A DNA stretch of 51,742 nt from Salinibius halmophilus (GTDB lineage Bacteria; Pseudomonadota; Gammaproteobacteria; Pseudomonadales; Natronospirillaceae), in the NCBI RefSeq assembly GCF_003577475.1, contig NZ_QPEP01000002.1, positions 1 to 51,742 of the forward strand. The letters are read 5' to 3'. The notes beneath the pieces were generated by a model. That model searched no databases. It was not told the DNA's origin and saw only the letters and a list, made by a program, of their open reading frames with translations. Of the stretch, positions 1 to 8,968 are shown piece after piece; position 1 is the stretch's first letter, and every line of letters begins with the position of its first letter. Made by a program: the position numbers and the translations under genes.

Positions 1-30
1 TTTGGCTGTGCCCCGCTGGTGTGGAGGCGC

Positions 31-58
31 ATTATAGAGACAAAGCCAAATGCGTCAA
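31..58 (-). promoter_or_regulatory. rRNA P1-type promoter reading leftward out of the window
   Basis: On the minus strand there is TTGACG (58-53), a 16-bp spacer and a perfect TATAAT (36-31), followed directly by a GCGCC discriminator. The 16-bp spacer and GC-rich discriminator are hallmarks of stringently controlled rRNA P1 promoters. Upstream, at about 59-150, lies an A/T-tract-rich stretch that would serve as UP element and Fis region. Transcription would leave the window at base 1. An rrn operon just downstream of tyrS is also the arrangement I recall in pseudomonads. The promoter is seen directly; the rRNA operon is inferred. No open reading frame of note lies in 1-293. Confidence 0.8.
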
Positions 59-293
59 CACTTTTTTTGAAGTTTTTATGACTTTTTTGCTTTAAAGATC
101 AAAGACTTAGGTTTTTGATCAACAAACATACAAAACCACTATAAAACGTTCAAAAACTAGCCAACTTCTAAGGACTTCATCGATGACTTCGCCTGCCGTC
201 TTAAAAATGTAGGTGGCAAACCTGATCTTAGAAACAGGTTTTTCACTTTTGCTACATATATGTCTGATGCGTCGGCTTTTCGTTTATCTAAAA

Positions 294-325
294 CAAAACA
301 AGCGCCAAAAGTGGCGCTTGTTTTT
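294..325 (-). terminator. Rho-independent terminator of tyrS (bidirectional)
   Basis: An 11-bp perfect stem (296-306 with 313-323) and a 6-nt loop lie just beyond the tyrS stop codon. T-rich flanks occur on both sides. It separates tyrS from the strong promoter that starts at 58. Confidence 0.85.
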
Positions 326-347
326 CATTTGGCTGAGGCTGCCTACT

Positions 348-1544
348 CTATTTAAGCACCACCCAAGCGATTTTCTTTTTACCGGCTTGAATCAAGTAGC
401 GCCCTGCGCTTAGCGCAACTGGCCCTTCGATCGGCTGTTGATCAATTTTTGCGCGCTTGTTTTTAACAACATCTCGCGCTGCAGCGGCATTAGCGGTAAG
501 GCCTGCTTTATTGAGGATGGCTGTTAATGGCATTTCGTCTGAACCTTCTAGCGACACCTCTACCTCATCAATGTCATCAGGTATCTCGCCATCTTTAATT
601 ACATTACCAGATCCTTTGTGCGCGTTGGCAGCTGCTTCTGCATCATGGAATCGCTCAATAAGCTCTCGTGCAAGCATCATTTTCACATCACGAGGGTTAG
701 CGCCGTTTTCAACATCTGCTTTTAATCGCGCAATCTCATCCAAAGACCTAAAGCTCAGCAGTTCAAAGTAACGCCAAATTAGATCATCAGGCATAGACAC
801 TAGCTTCTGGAACATGACACCAGGTGCTTCATCAATACCCACATAATTACCTAACGACTTGGACATTTTTTGCACGCCGTCTAACCCTTCAAGCAGCGGC
901 ATCATGATTGTCACTTGCTGTGCTTTGCCATAGGCCTTCTGGAGTTCGCGCCCCATTAGCAAGTTAAAACGCTGGTCCGTGCCACCAAGTTCAATGTCGG
1001 CTTCCATAGCAACTGAGTCGTAACCCTGAACTAATGGATATAAAAACTCATGAATAGAGATGGATTGATTACCTTTAAAGCGCTTTTTAAAGTCGTCACG
1101 CTCTAGCATGCGCGCCACACTTTGTTTGCCCGCCAAAGCAATCATGTCCGCGGCCGATAACTTAGACATCCACTCAGAGTTAAAGCGGACCTTGGTTTTC
1201 GCCGGATCTAAAATTTTGAACACTTGGTTTTGGTAGGTTTTGGCATTCTCAGCGACTTGCGCTTCGGTTAATGGTGGCCGGGTTGCGCTCTTGCCTGTTG
1301 GGTCGCCAATCATGCCGGTGAAGTCACCAATCAGAAAGTGAACCTCGTGCCCCAAGTCTTGCAACTGGCGCAATTTATTAATCACTACCGTATGCCCAAG
1401 GTGTAGGTCGGGCGCAGTTGGGTCGAAGCCAGCCTTAACCACTAGCGGGCGCCCAAGCTCAAGTTTTTCAATCAACTCTGCTTCCGGCAAAATTTCATCC
1501 GCGCCACGCTTAATAATTTCCAACGCTGCTTGCACATCGCTCAT
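348..1544 (-). CDS. tyrS: Tyrosyl-tRNA synthetase
   Basis: This 398-aa cytoplasmic class I aminoacyl-tRNA synthetase charges tRNA-Tyr with tyrosine. The nucleotide-binding HIGH-type motif is HLGH at residues 48-51 and the KMSKS loop is at 226-230. The last ~70 residues match an S4-type RNA-binding tail ([15 protein letters not shown] region). The length and the late KMSKS position fit the TyrS subtype with ~400 residues. It is divergent from the M23 endopeptidase gene and followed by its own terminator. A housekeeping gene with no abnormality seen. Confidence 0.97.
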   Translation of the reverse strand: MSDVQAALEIIKRGADEILPEAELIEKLELGRPLVVKAGFDPTAPDLHLGHTVVINKLRQLQDLGHEVHFLIGDFTGMIGDPTGKSATRPPLTEAQVAENAKTYQNQVFKILDPAKTKVRFNSEWMSKLSAADMIALAGKQSVARMLERDDFKKRFKGNQSISIHEFLYPLVQGYDSVAMEADIELGGTDQRFNLLMGRELQKAYGKAQQVTIMMPLLEGLDGVQKMSKSLGNYVGIDEAPGVMFQKLVSMPDDLIWRYFELLSFRSLDEIARLKADVENGANPRDVKMMLARELIERFHDAEAAANAHKGSGNVIKDGEIPDDIDEVEVSLEGSDEMPLTAILNKAGLTANAAAARDVVKNKRAKIDQQPIEGPVALSAGRYLIQAGKKKIAWVVLK

Positions 1545-1654
1545 GGGGTATTTACCTTACAATTCGTTGTATATGCTTGGTAGCAAAGAATACAACAAAG
1601 TTAGGGTCTGCCACAAAGGGCGACATCGTGCTAATGTGACAATGAGTAGGAAAA

Positions 1655-3088
1655 TTGGTTAGTAGTATGCTTTCTATATGGCAAGTTATCCCTTTTAAAC
1701 ATCGAATCGCTCTAACTTGTGCGGCAGCAGTTCTGTTAATTGCCTTAGTTATACCAGGGAACAGCGATTCCGCCGTCGAGGTTGATAGCCGTACCAATAT
1801 GGCAGAACAAGCAGGTACGATTAGGATACCTATTACCGTAGAAACCGGCCCGGCTTCCAATTCGGCACGCACACCTGCAGATTCAGTTTCTGTTCCGACG
1901 ACTGTACCTGAGCCCGGTAAAACCGAGCCAGAGAGTGTCGAGGAGAGCGACATACTGCCAGCGCAATTACCGACTGCTACCCCGGTACCTGCCCCTCAAT
2001 ACAGCGTGACGGAAGACAAGGTTCGTACTGGTGACACCTTATCTGAAATATTTGAACGCAACCGCGCTGGTCTTGCCAATATTTATGCCGTACTCGCCAA
2101 CAACGATTATAAAGCCGTGCTTAGGAACCTATACCCAGACCAGAAACTGGTATTTAAAAAGCACAGCAATGGCGAGCTACATAGCTTTGAGTACTGGCCA
2201 GACTTACTAACGAAGCACGAATTCATTTTTGACGATGACATTCGCTACCAAATGGTTGAGAGAGAACCCAATGTCAATCGCCGATCGGCACATGCGGTGA
2301 TTAATAGCTCGCTGTTTTTAGCTGGCCGTGATGCCGGCATTAGCGAAAATATGACGATGGATCTTGCCGCCATCTTTGGCTGGGACATTGATTTCATCCT
2401 TGATATTCGCCAAGGCGATGAGTTCAAGGTTATTTGGGATGAGTACGAAATCGACGACACAATCATCGACACAAAAATCATCGCCGCGCAGTTTACCAAC
2501 GACGGTGATACCTTTAATGCAATTTCTTTCACCGACAGTGACGGGCGCTCAAGCTTTTATACACCTGAAGGCCTAAGCATGCGCAAAGCATTTATTCGCA
2601 CGCCTGTTGAGTTTGCCCGCATCAGCTCACCATTTAACCCTAATCGCCGCCACCCAGTGTTAAATACCATTAGAGCGCATAAAGGCACTGACTATGCCGC
2701 ACCAACAGGCACGCCAATTAAAGCATCTGGCGATGGACGAGTGGTTTTTAGAGGCGTGAAAGGTGGTTACGGCAATACGATCATCATCCAGCATGGTCAT
2801 AATATTCGCACGCTCTACGCACATATGAATGGCTTTGCCCGAGGCATTGGTAATAATGATCGGGTGCGCCAGGGGCAAATTATCGGCTACGTTGGTGCTA
2901 CTGGCATGGTTACCGGTCCACATTTACATTATGAGTTTTTGGTAAACGGTGTGCATCGCAACCCTCAAACGGTTGACTTGCCAGAAGCTGAGCCGATTGC
3001 AAATAAGTACCGTGCCGACTTCCAACGTTTGGCATCACCATTGCTCGCACAGCTTAACGACTTAAACTTGTTCGCATCCAACGATTAA
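1655..3088 (+). CDS. Membrane-anchored M23 peptidoglycan endopeptidase (LysM/OapA-like plus LytM)
   Basis: This 477-aa protein has an N-terminal membrane anchor (about residues 17-33), a Pro/Thr/Glu-rich spacer, an OapA/LysM-like segment (VRTGDTLSEIFERN, about 123-150) and a C-terminal peptidase M23 domain. The zinc/catalytic residues are visible: H342 and D346 in HKGTD, H390 in YAHMN, and H423/H425 in HLH. The family cleaves peptide cross-links of periplasmic murein (MepM/YebA type), allowing wall expansion. The first possible start is TTG at 1655 with GAGTAGG just upstream. An ATG at 1667 would remove four residues and has a poorer ribosome site. It is divergently placed beside tyrS. Confidence 0.92.
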   Translation: MVSSMLSIWQVIPFKHRIALTCAAAVLLIALVIPGNSDSAVEVDSRTNMAEQAGTIRIPITVETGPASNSARTPADSVSVPTTVPEPGKTEPESVEESDILPAQLPTATPVPAPQYSVTEDKVRTGDTLSEIFERNRAGLANIYAVLANNDYKAVLRNLYPDQKLVFKKHSNGELHSFEYWPDLLTKHEFIFDDDIRYQMVEREPNVNRRSAHAVINSSLFLAGRDAGISENMTMDLAAIFGWDIDFILDIRQGDEFKVIWDEYEIDDTIIDTKIIAAQFTNDGDTFNAISFTDSDGRSSFYTPEGLSMRKAFIRTPVEFARISSPFNPNRRHPVLNTIRAHKGTDYAAPTGTPIKASGDGRVVFRGVKGGYGNTIIIQHGHNIRTLYAHMNGFARGIGNNDRVRQGQIIGYVGATGMVTGPHLHYEFLVNGVHRNPQTVDLPEAEPIANKYRADFQRLASPLLAQLNDLNLFASND

Positions 3089-3096
3089 ATGCAGAA

Positions 3097-3135
3097 AAAA
3101 GCCTGCGTTACCAATTAACTGTAGCGCAGGCTTTT
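3097..3135. terminator. Bidirectional terminator between the M23 gene and pomB
   Basis: AAAAGCCTGCG (3097-3107) pairs with CGCAGGCTTTT (3125-3135), and the stem extends inward with one wobble. A-tract and T-tract on either side let it serve both convergent genes. Confidence 0.85.
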
Positions 3136-3136
3136 G

Positions 3137-4093
3137 TTAGAAGATTTCGTCTGGGTCCAAGCCAAACAGTTCTGGCGCACCCGGATTGAGCTCATCAGGG
3201 TCTGGTGGTTCTGGTCCTAAGAAGTCTGGATTATCCTTGCGAATAATAATTTCGACCCGGCGATTTTGCGAGCGCCCCTCGGCTGTTGAGTTCGTCGCTA
3301 TTGGGCGGGTATCTGAATGCCCTACCACAACGAAGCGGTTTTGATCCATTTCAGGGTCGGCGAACAAGTATTCCGCCACGGCTAAAGCACGAGCCGTTGA
3401 AAGCACCCAGTTATTGCGAAACCTTGCCGTACGAATAGGCAGCGCATCCGTATGCCCTTCAACATAAATCTCACCCTGAGTTTGCATCAACACCGTGCGG
3501 ATGCGATCCAACACCGGCAAAAAATCATCCGCAAGAAAATCTGAGCCACCCGTGAATGACTGCTCTTTGACCCGCACGATGATAATTTGGTTAATGCTTT
3601 CAATCTCAAGTAAGCCTTCACTTACCTCTTCAGCCAGCGCCTCAGCAATTTTTGCAGCCTCTTCTCTTACCTGCTCATCAATTGCTGCTTCATCAATCGT
3701 GATGGTTGGCGCCGATGCCGTTTCTTCATCACCTGGCTGATCTTCTTGCGCAAGTGGATCTTGGCACAGCACTTCCAAGCTGTCCTTTAACTCGTCCACC
3801 GTTTGCTGGCGAATCTCATTGATCACCGTTGGCTGAGGCTTGCCAGGAGAAAACTCGCGCGCAATGATAGACGTGCCTTTTGGAATGGCATTGGCTTCAA
3901 TCATTCGCTGTACACCAAACGCATTGCGCAACGAGCCAGCCATGCGCTTAAACTTCAACGCGTCCATTTCAGAAAATGACAGCAGCAATACAAAGAAGCA
4001 CATTAGCAGTGCCATCAAGTCAGAAAAGGTAGCCATCCATGCTGGCAGCCCAGGTGGGCATTTGGGGCATTCATCTTCTTCTTCAGCAGCCAT
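3137..4093 (-). CDS. pomB: Flagellar stator protein PomB (MotB family)
   Basis: This 318-aa inner-membrane protein forms the torque-generating stator with PomA and anchors it to peptidoglycan. The N-terminus (WMATFSDLMALLMCFFVLLLSFSEMD) holds the single transmembrane helix with the ion-carrying Asp at residue 25. A C-terminal OmpA/MotB murein-binding domain carries VEGHTDALP and NRRVEIIIRK. The start of the protein closely resembles sodium-type PomB, so Na+ drive is likely. A central acidic Glu-rich stretch (about 115-165) is presumably the plug/linker. It lies 12 nt downstream of pomA in the same operon. Confidence 0.94.
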   Translation of the reverse strand: MAAEEEDECPKCPPGLPAWMATFSDLMALLMCFFVLLLSFSEMDALKFKRMAGSLRNAFGVQRMIEANAIPKGTSIIAREFSPGKPQPTVINEIRQQTVDELKDSLEVLCQDPLAQEDQPGDEETASAPTITIDEAAIDEQVREEAAKIAEALAEEVSEGLLEIESINQIIIVRVKEQSFTGGSDFLADDFLPVLDRIRTVLMQTQGEIYVEGHTDALPIRTARFRNNWVLSTARALAVAEYLFADPEMDQNRFVVVGHSDTRPIATNSTAEGRSQNRRVEIIIRKDNPDFLGPEPPDPDELNPGAPELFGLDPDEIF

Positions 4094-4105
4094 AAGCGCC
4101 CCCTA

Positions 4106-4861
4106 CTACTCAGCTGCACCGCGCTTGCCTTGCGGCAAGTAGGTTTTCAGCATTTCTTCGATGATACGCGGGTTTTGACCAGCCTGAATTGCCAGCAACC
4201 CATCGATGCAAATGCGCTGCACCAGCTCTTCTTCAGCAGCGCGCAGCATACATTTTTCTTTAATCGGCCCAGCCACAACAGTAGCCAACAAAGAACCATA
4301 TAAGGTGGTTAACAATGCAACCGCCATTGCCGGGCCAATCGTTTTTGGGTCATCCATATTTGCCAGCATGCCCACCAAACCGATTAGGGTACCAATCATG
4401 CCCATTGCTGGCGCCACATCGGCAATGCCACCAAACATTTCTGCGCCAGCCTCATGACGTTCTTTAGCAAGTTTGGAATCTCGGCTCATAATGGAGCGCA
4501 CAACGTCTGCGTCATGACCGTCAACTAGCAGCTGCACGCCTTTGCCCAAGAAATCGATGCTATATTCACGACCCTCAAGTGACAGTAAGCCACCTTTGCG
4601 TGCTGCATCAGCGACTTCAACAATTTCAGTGATCAGCTCTTCTGGCTTAATTAACTTAAAAGAGTAGGCAAACCCAGCTACTTTAGCCGCGCCCAAAAAG
4701 CCTTCCAACGTATAGCGTTGCATTGCAACAAAAATGGAGCCTACAAATACAATCAATACTGATGGTAGGTTATAAAAGATGGTCAGGTCACCGCCGAGTA
4801 GCATCGACATGACGATCATGGCGATACCTACAAGCAGCCCCACAATGGTGGCTAAATCCAC
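4106..4861 (-). CDS. pomA: Flagellar stator protein PomA (MotA family)
   Basis: This 251-aa, four-helix inner-membrane stator subunit forms the ion channel with PomB. Recognition rests on the MDLATIVG start, VEVADAARKGGLLSLE, LLVDGHDADVVR, and DVAPAMGMIGTLIGLVGMLANMDDP followed by MAVALLTTLYG. These blocks align with Vibrio sodium-driven PomA rather than proton-driven MotA. It is first gene of pomAB. The 138-bp gap to the divergent xseB should hold both promoters, but I could not pick convincing hexamers. Confidence 0.95.
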   Translation of the reverse strand: MDLATIVGLLVGIAMIVMSMLLGGDLTIFYNLPSVLIVFVGSIFVAMQRYTLEGFLGAAKVAGFAYSFKLIKPEELITEIVEVADAARKGGLLSLEGREYSIDFLGKGVQLLVDGHDADVVRSIMSRDSKLAKERHEAGAEMFGGIADVAPAMGMIGTLIGLVGMLANMDDPKTIGPAMAVALLTTLYGSLLATVVAGPIKEKCMLRAAEEELVQRICIDGLLAIQAGQNPRIIEEMLKTYLPQGKRGAAE

Positions 4862-4999
4862 AACTTACCTCACTTAACTTGCATACAACCGCTAGTCGAT
4901 TACAAAATGGATCGGCTTGTTTACAATTAACTTTAGACGCCAACGTCCATCGAACAGTGTTATTTCTATAAATTTAACGGACGGTAATAGGGAGCCCCC

Positions 5000-5212
5000 A
5001 TGCCAGACCCAACTGATTTTGAGTCACGCCTGCAACGTTTAGAAAGTTTAGTCGTGAAGCTTGAACAAGGCGACTTGCCTCTTGCCGATGCACTTTCAGC
5101 ATATGAGGAAGGTGTGAATATTACCCGCGCATGCCAAAAGCAACTCAATGAAGCAGAGCAAAAAATCGAATTGCTAAGCAAAGGTAGCAAGGCCAAATCG
5201 GATGACGAATGA
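5000..5212 (+). CDS. xseB: Exodeoxyribonuclease VII small subunit
   Basis: This 70-aa subunit binds XseA to form the nuclease that degrades single-stranded DNA. The family pattern FESRLQRLESLVVKLEQGDLPLADALSAYEEG covers most of the protein. It opens the conserved xseB-ispA-dxs operon and overlaps ispA by 11 nt, so translation is probably coupled. GGGAG lies upstream of the ATG. Confidence 0.95.
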   Translation: MPDPTDFESRLQRLESLVVKLEQGDLPLADALSAYEEGVNITRACQKQLNEAEQKIELLSKGSKAKSDDE

Positions 5213-6059
5213 AGAAATAAAGTCGCAGGTAGACACCTACTTAGAGGCACTTGTTGCTACCTTACCAGACGATATTGTTAATCGCGCTGCCGCTTACAGC
5301 TTAAAAGTAGGCGGTAAGCGGGTGCGGCCAATGCTGGTATTTGAAGCAATGAAAGCTTGTGGCGGTGATGCTAATTGGTTGCCTGCCGCTGCTGCCATTG
5401 AGCTTGTACATACCTACTCACTGGTGCATGACGATCTACCAGCAATGGATGACGATGACTTACGCCGCGGCCATGCCACAGTTCATGTAAAGTACGATGA
5501 AGCAACGGCAATATTGGTGGGTGACGGGTTACAAACATTAGCGTTCCAGCACCTTGCACAGGCTCCCTATAGCGCCGAACAAAAACTTGCCTGCATACTT
5601 GCTTTGAGCAAAGCATCTGGCCTAAGTGGTATGGTGCTGGGTCAGTCTATGGATATGGTTGCCGAGAACGAAGGCACAGATCTAGCAGGCCTAAAAACCG
5701 TACACCAGTTAAAAACCGGCGCCTTAATAGAGGCGGCATTAGCATGTGGCGCCATTATTGCTAATGCAAGCCCTGAGCAAGTTGATGCACTAGCTCGATA
5801 TGGCCGAGCCGTTGGCCTAGCCTTCCAAGTAGCGGACGATTTATTAGATGTAGAAGGCGACTCAACCACCATTGGCAAGCCACAAGGGTCAGATATCGAA
5901 AACGGCAAAACGACCTATGTCAGCTTGCTTGGTATCGCGGGCGCCAAAGAGCAAGCACAACAGCTATGCAATGAAGCCATTGCCGCGTTGCAGTGTTTTG
6001 GTGAAACGGCTGACCCGCTGCGATCACTAGCGAAATATATAGTAGAGCGTAAGCAATGA
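5202..6059 (+). CDS. ispA: Farnesyl diphosphate synthase / (2E,6E)-geranyltranstransferase
   Basis: This 285-aa cytosolic prenyltransferase condenses DMAPP/GPP with IPP to give farnesyl diphosphate for ubiquinone, heme O and undecaprenyl carriers. The first Asp-rich motif is DDLPAMDDDDLRRG (about 84-97) and the second is VADDLLDVEGD (about 207-217). The KVGGKRVRP motif near residue 35 binds IPP. It overlaps xseB at its start and dxs at its end, forming one isoprenoid operon. Slightly shorter than the usual ~295-300 aa at the C-terminus, with no catalytic loss. Confidence 0.95.
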   Translation: MTNEEIKSQVDTYLEALVATLPDDIVNRAAAYSLKVGGKRVRPMLVFEAMKACGGDANWLPAAAAIELVHTYSLVHDDLPAMDDDDLRRGHATVHVKYDEATAILVGDGLQTLAFQHLAQAPYSAEQKLACILALSKASGLSGMVLGQSMDMVAENEGTDLAGLKTVHQLKTGALIEAALACGAIIANASPEQVDALARYGRAVGLAFQVADDLLDVEGDSTTIGKPQGSDIENGKTTYVSLLGIAGAKEQAQQLCNEAIAALQCFGETADPLRSLAKYIVERKQ

Positions 6060-7828
6060 AAGTCTTCGAACAACTGCCAACCGAGCGCCCAGTTACGCCA
6101 CTTTTAGATGGATGCAACACTCCGCGTGCGGTGCGCTCACTGCCTGAAGCAGACCTGCGTCAATTAGCCGATGAGCTTCGTGAGTACTTACTGTGGTCGG
6201 TTGGTAGCAGTGGTGGGCACTTTGGTGCAGGACTAGGGGTGATTGAGTTGACGATTGCGCTGCACTATCGCTACAACACACCGGACGTACCTTTAGTGTG
6301 GGACGTTGGCCACCAAGCATACCCGCATAAAATCCTGACTGAGCGCCGCGAGCAACTGCCAAGCATCCGCCACTTTGGTGGGCTAGCTGCTTTCCCAGAC
6401 CGCCAAGAAAGTCAGTATGACGCTTTTGGCACTGGCCATTCGAGCACCAGCATCTCAGCAGCGCTTGGCATGGCGATCGCCAACAAACTACAGGGCAAAA
6501 CCCTACCAAGCCTAGCGGTCATTGGTGATGGCGCCCTAACGGCTGGCATGGCGTTCGAAGCACTTAATCACGCTGGTCACGAACAAAGCAATATCACTGT
6601 TATTTTAAACGACAATGATATGTCGATATCGCACAATGTTGGGCAGTTGCAAAAAACCTTCTCGGCGATTAGCAAAGACAGCAGCAATGCCGAAATGCAC
6701 CCTCGTGCTTTGTTCCGCCAATTGGGTTTTTTATATCGCGGCCCAATTGACGGCCATGATTTGCCCACGCTCCTAGCTACGCTCAAAGAAGCCCAAGCGT
6801 ACCAAGGACCGCAGGTAATCCATGTACTCACCACTAAAGGACGGGGCTATTTACCAGCAGAGCGCCAACCTATCCAGTATCACGCCATCACCAAGCTGCC
6901 CCATAAATATGAAGTAAGCTATGGCGAAACATTCAGCCAAGTGTTTGGCAACTGGTTATGCAAAAAAGCGAACGAAGACCAAAGATTAACCGCCATTACC
7001 CCAGCCATGTGCATTGGCTCGGGCATGCAAACCTTTAGCGAGCAATATCCACAGCGCTTTTTTGATGTTGGCATTGCCGAGCAGCATGCCGTCACACTAG
7101 CCGCTGGCATGGCTTGCCAGGGTAGCAAACCCGTGGTGGCCATCTACTCAACCTTTTTGCAGCGCGCTTACGACCAGCTGATTCACGACGTAGCCATTCA
7201 AAAATTACCAGTCATGTTTGCCATCGACCGTGCGGGCTTTGTTGGTGGCGATGGCGCCACGCACGCTGGTAGTTTTGATATAAGTTACTTACGCTGCATT
7301 CCCAACCTAACCATTATAACACCTAGCAATAAAGCGGCCCTCACCCATGCCCTAGAGTTTGGCTGGCAACAAGACAGCCCGGTGTGTGTGCGTTATCCAA
7401 AAGGCGATGCACCAGCGCCAATCACTGAAGAATCAGCTTGGCAACTAGGCAAAGCGCAATGGATTCGCCAAGGCGAAAATCTTGCTGTTTTAGTGTTTGG
7501 CGTAATAGACGAAAAAATAGTCGCCGCTGCCGAAGCTCATAACTGGTCTCTCGTTGATATGCGGTTTGTCAAACCACTCGACGAAGCGATGCTTGCGCGG
7601 TTAATCGATCACCCATACTGGGTAACCATTGAAGAAGGCAGCTGTAAGGGTGGTGCCGGTAGCGCCATACTTGAGTGGATACATCAACAGGCGTTGTCGC
7701 AAAAATGCTTATTACTAGGCATTAATGATCGTTTTGTCAGCCAAGGCAGTGCCAGCGACGTAAAAGCAAGTATGGAGCTTGATGGCGACAGCATGGTCGC
7801 TCGAATTAAAAGCTGGGTGGCCAAATGA
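6056..7828 (+). CDS. dxs: 1-deoxy-D-xylulose-5-phosphate synthase
   Basis: This 590-aa thiamine-diphosphate enzyme joins pyruvate and glyceraldehyde-3-phosphate, the first step of the MEP isoprenoid pathway. WDVGHQAYPHKILTER and GTGHSSTSISAALGMA mark the N-terminal domain. GDGALTAGMAFEALNH with NDNDMSIS forms the ThDP/Mg site, and VGIAEQHAVTLAAGMA carries the catalytic Glu. It is about 30-40 residues shorter than typical Dxs, but all active-site blocks are present. The start overlaps the ispA stop by 4 nt, and the stop overlaps the next gene in the same way. Confidence 0.96.
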   Translation: MKVFEQLPTERPVTPLLDGCNTPRAVRSLPEADLRQLADELREYLLWSVGSSGGHFGAGLGVIELTIALHYRYNTPDVPLVWDVGHQAYPHKILTERREQLPSIRHFGGLAAFPDRQESQYDAFGTGHSSTSISAALGMAIANKLQGKTLPSLAVIGDGALTAGMAFEALNHAGHEQSNITVILNDNDMSISHNVGQLQKTFSAISKDSSNAEMHPRALFRQLGFLYRGPIDGHDLPTLLATLKEAQAYQGPQVIHVLTTKGRGYLPAERQPIQYHAITKLPHKYEVSYGETFSQVFGNWLCKKANEDQRLTAITPAMCIGSGMQTFSEQYPQRFFDVGIAEQHAVTLAAGMACQGSKPVVAIYSTFLQRAYDQLIHDVAIQKLPVMFAIDRAGFVGGDGATHAGSFDISYLRCIPNLTIITPSNKAALTHALEFGWQQDSPVCVRYPKGDAPAPITEESAWQLGKAQWIRQGENLAVLVFGVIDEKIVAAAEAHNWSLVDMRFVKPLDEAMLARLIDHPYWVTIEEGSCKGGAGSAILEWIHQQALSQKCLLLGINDRFVSQGSASDVKASMELDGDSMVARIKSWVAK

Positions 7829-8499
7829 TCTTCTTGTTATTTATTGGTGTTTTTGTCTTGCTTATGATGCTGCCACAGTGGTTAGTAAAACGGCGGATGA
7901 AAAAATATCATCAAATAGATGACAGTTTAGAAGGTACGGGTGGCGAGCTTGCCCGCCACCTAATCGACAGGTTTCAATTACCGGTAAAAATCAAACCAGG
8001 TGCGCCAGCCGACTACTACGACCCACAAGCCAAGCTGGTTGCTTTATCACAAGAGAATTATAAAAACCGATCCATTACCGCCATTGCAGTGGCAGCCCAT
8101 GAAGTATCGCACGCCATGCAAGACCAAAAAGGCTGGACACCCTTTGTATTGCGCCAGCAGTGGGCACCTGTCATCGCAATGATTCAAAGCATAACGGCGA
8201 TGGTGACATCGGTCGGCACCTTGCTGATTTGGCTGCCAGGCATGGCCATTCTTTGGCGTTTGATGATTATTGCGTTGATTATCGCAGGCGTGACAAGGTT
8301 GTTATTTCACCTACTCACACTACCTGTTGAGATACACGCCAGCTACAAACTAGCTTTGCCGTTGTTAGCCGAGTACATCCCACAAGAGAAACTTGGTCAA
8401 GCTCGAAAAGTATTGCAAGCTGCTGCCTATACCTATGTGGCACAGGCCATGGCTGACTTTGTCAATATTGGCATTTGGCTGCGCCTATTGCGCCGCTAG
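7825..8499 (+). CDS. Membrane zinc metallopeptidase, YugP-like
   Basis: This 224-aa integral membrane protein has an N-terminal helix, a cytosolic-type protease segment with HExxH (AAHEVSHAMQ, about residues 91-100), and two hydrophobic segments around 125-165. The pattern fits the neutral zinc metallopeptidase family 2 (YugP), whose substrates are largely unknown. The start overlaps the dxs stop (ATGA), so it is co-translated with the isoprenoid operon. It converges with pgpA, leaving only a few bases between the stop codons and no evident terminator. Confidence 0.85.
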   Translation: MIFLLFIGVFVLLMMLPQWLVKRRMKKYHQIDDSLEGTGGELARHLIDRFQLPVKIKPGAPADYYDPQAKLVALSQENYKNRSITAIAVAAHEVSHAMQDQKGWTPFVLRQQWAPVIAMIQSITAMVTSVGTLLIWLPGMAILWRLMIIALIIAGVTRLLFHLLTLPVEIHASYKLALPLLAEYIPQEKLGQARKVLQAAAYTYVAQAMADFVNIGIWLRLLRR

Positions 8500-8503
8500 G
8501 CGT

Positions 8504-8968
8504 TTACAACAGCCACCACACCAAACCTTGCAAAATCAACCAAGCAGGAATGGCCGCCACCATATCGTCAATCATAATCCCCAGGCCACCGTGTACACGC
8601 TGGTCTAGCCATTTAATTGGCCAAGGTTTAATGATGTCGAAAAATCGGAACAGAATAAACGCTACTATGGGTGTCCACCATGTTAGGGGTACTAGCCACA
8701 AGGTCATCCATATACCCACCCATTCATCCCAAACAATGCCAGGGTGGTCATGAACGCCCATGTCTTTACTGGTTTTGTCACAAAACCAAACGCCTAGCCA
8801 GGTGGCCACAATAATCAGTGCAAGAAACCAAGCACTTGGCAGCAAGTACATAAAAGCAATGCCTAATGGCAGTGCTGCCAAAGTACCGAAGGTGCCAGGC
8901 GCTTTAGGGGCCAAACCTGAGCCCAAACCAAAAGCGAGCCAATGTACTGGATGGGTTAACTTGGTCAT
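8504..8968 (-). CDS. pgpA: Phosphatidylglycerophosphatase A
   Basis: This 154-aa inner-membrane phosphatase dephosphorylates phosphatidylglycerol-phosphate to phosphatidylglycerol. Family markers are GSGLAPKAPGTFGTLAALPL near the N-terminus, DHPGIVWDEWVGIW in the middle, and FRFFDIIKPWPIKWLDQRVHGGLGIMIDDMVAA toward the C-terminus. Several transmembrane helices are evident. It overlaps the thiL stop by 4 nt, matching the widespread thiL-pgpA pair. Confidence 0.95.
   Translation of the reverse strand: MTKLTHPVHWLAFGLGSGLAPKAPGTFGTLAALPLGIAFMYLLPSAWFLALIIVATWLGVWFCDKTSKDMGVHDHPGIVWDEWVGIWMTLWLVPLTWWTPIVAFILFRFFDIIKPWPIKWLDQRVHGGLGIMIDDMVAAIPAWLILQGLVWWLL

Noticed and set aside
1552-1953. 133-codon minus-strand frame overlapping the M23 gene start
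   Set aside because: It is antisense to the Pro/Thr-rich spacer of the endopeptidase and has no recognisable features.
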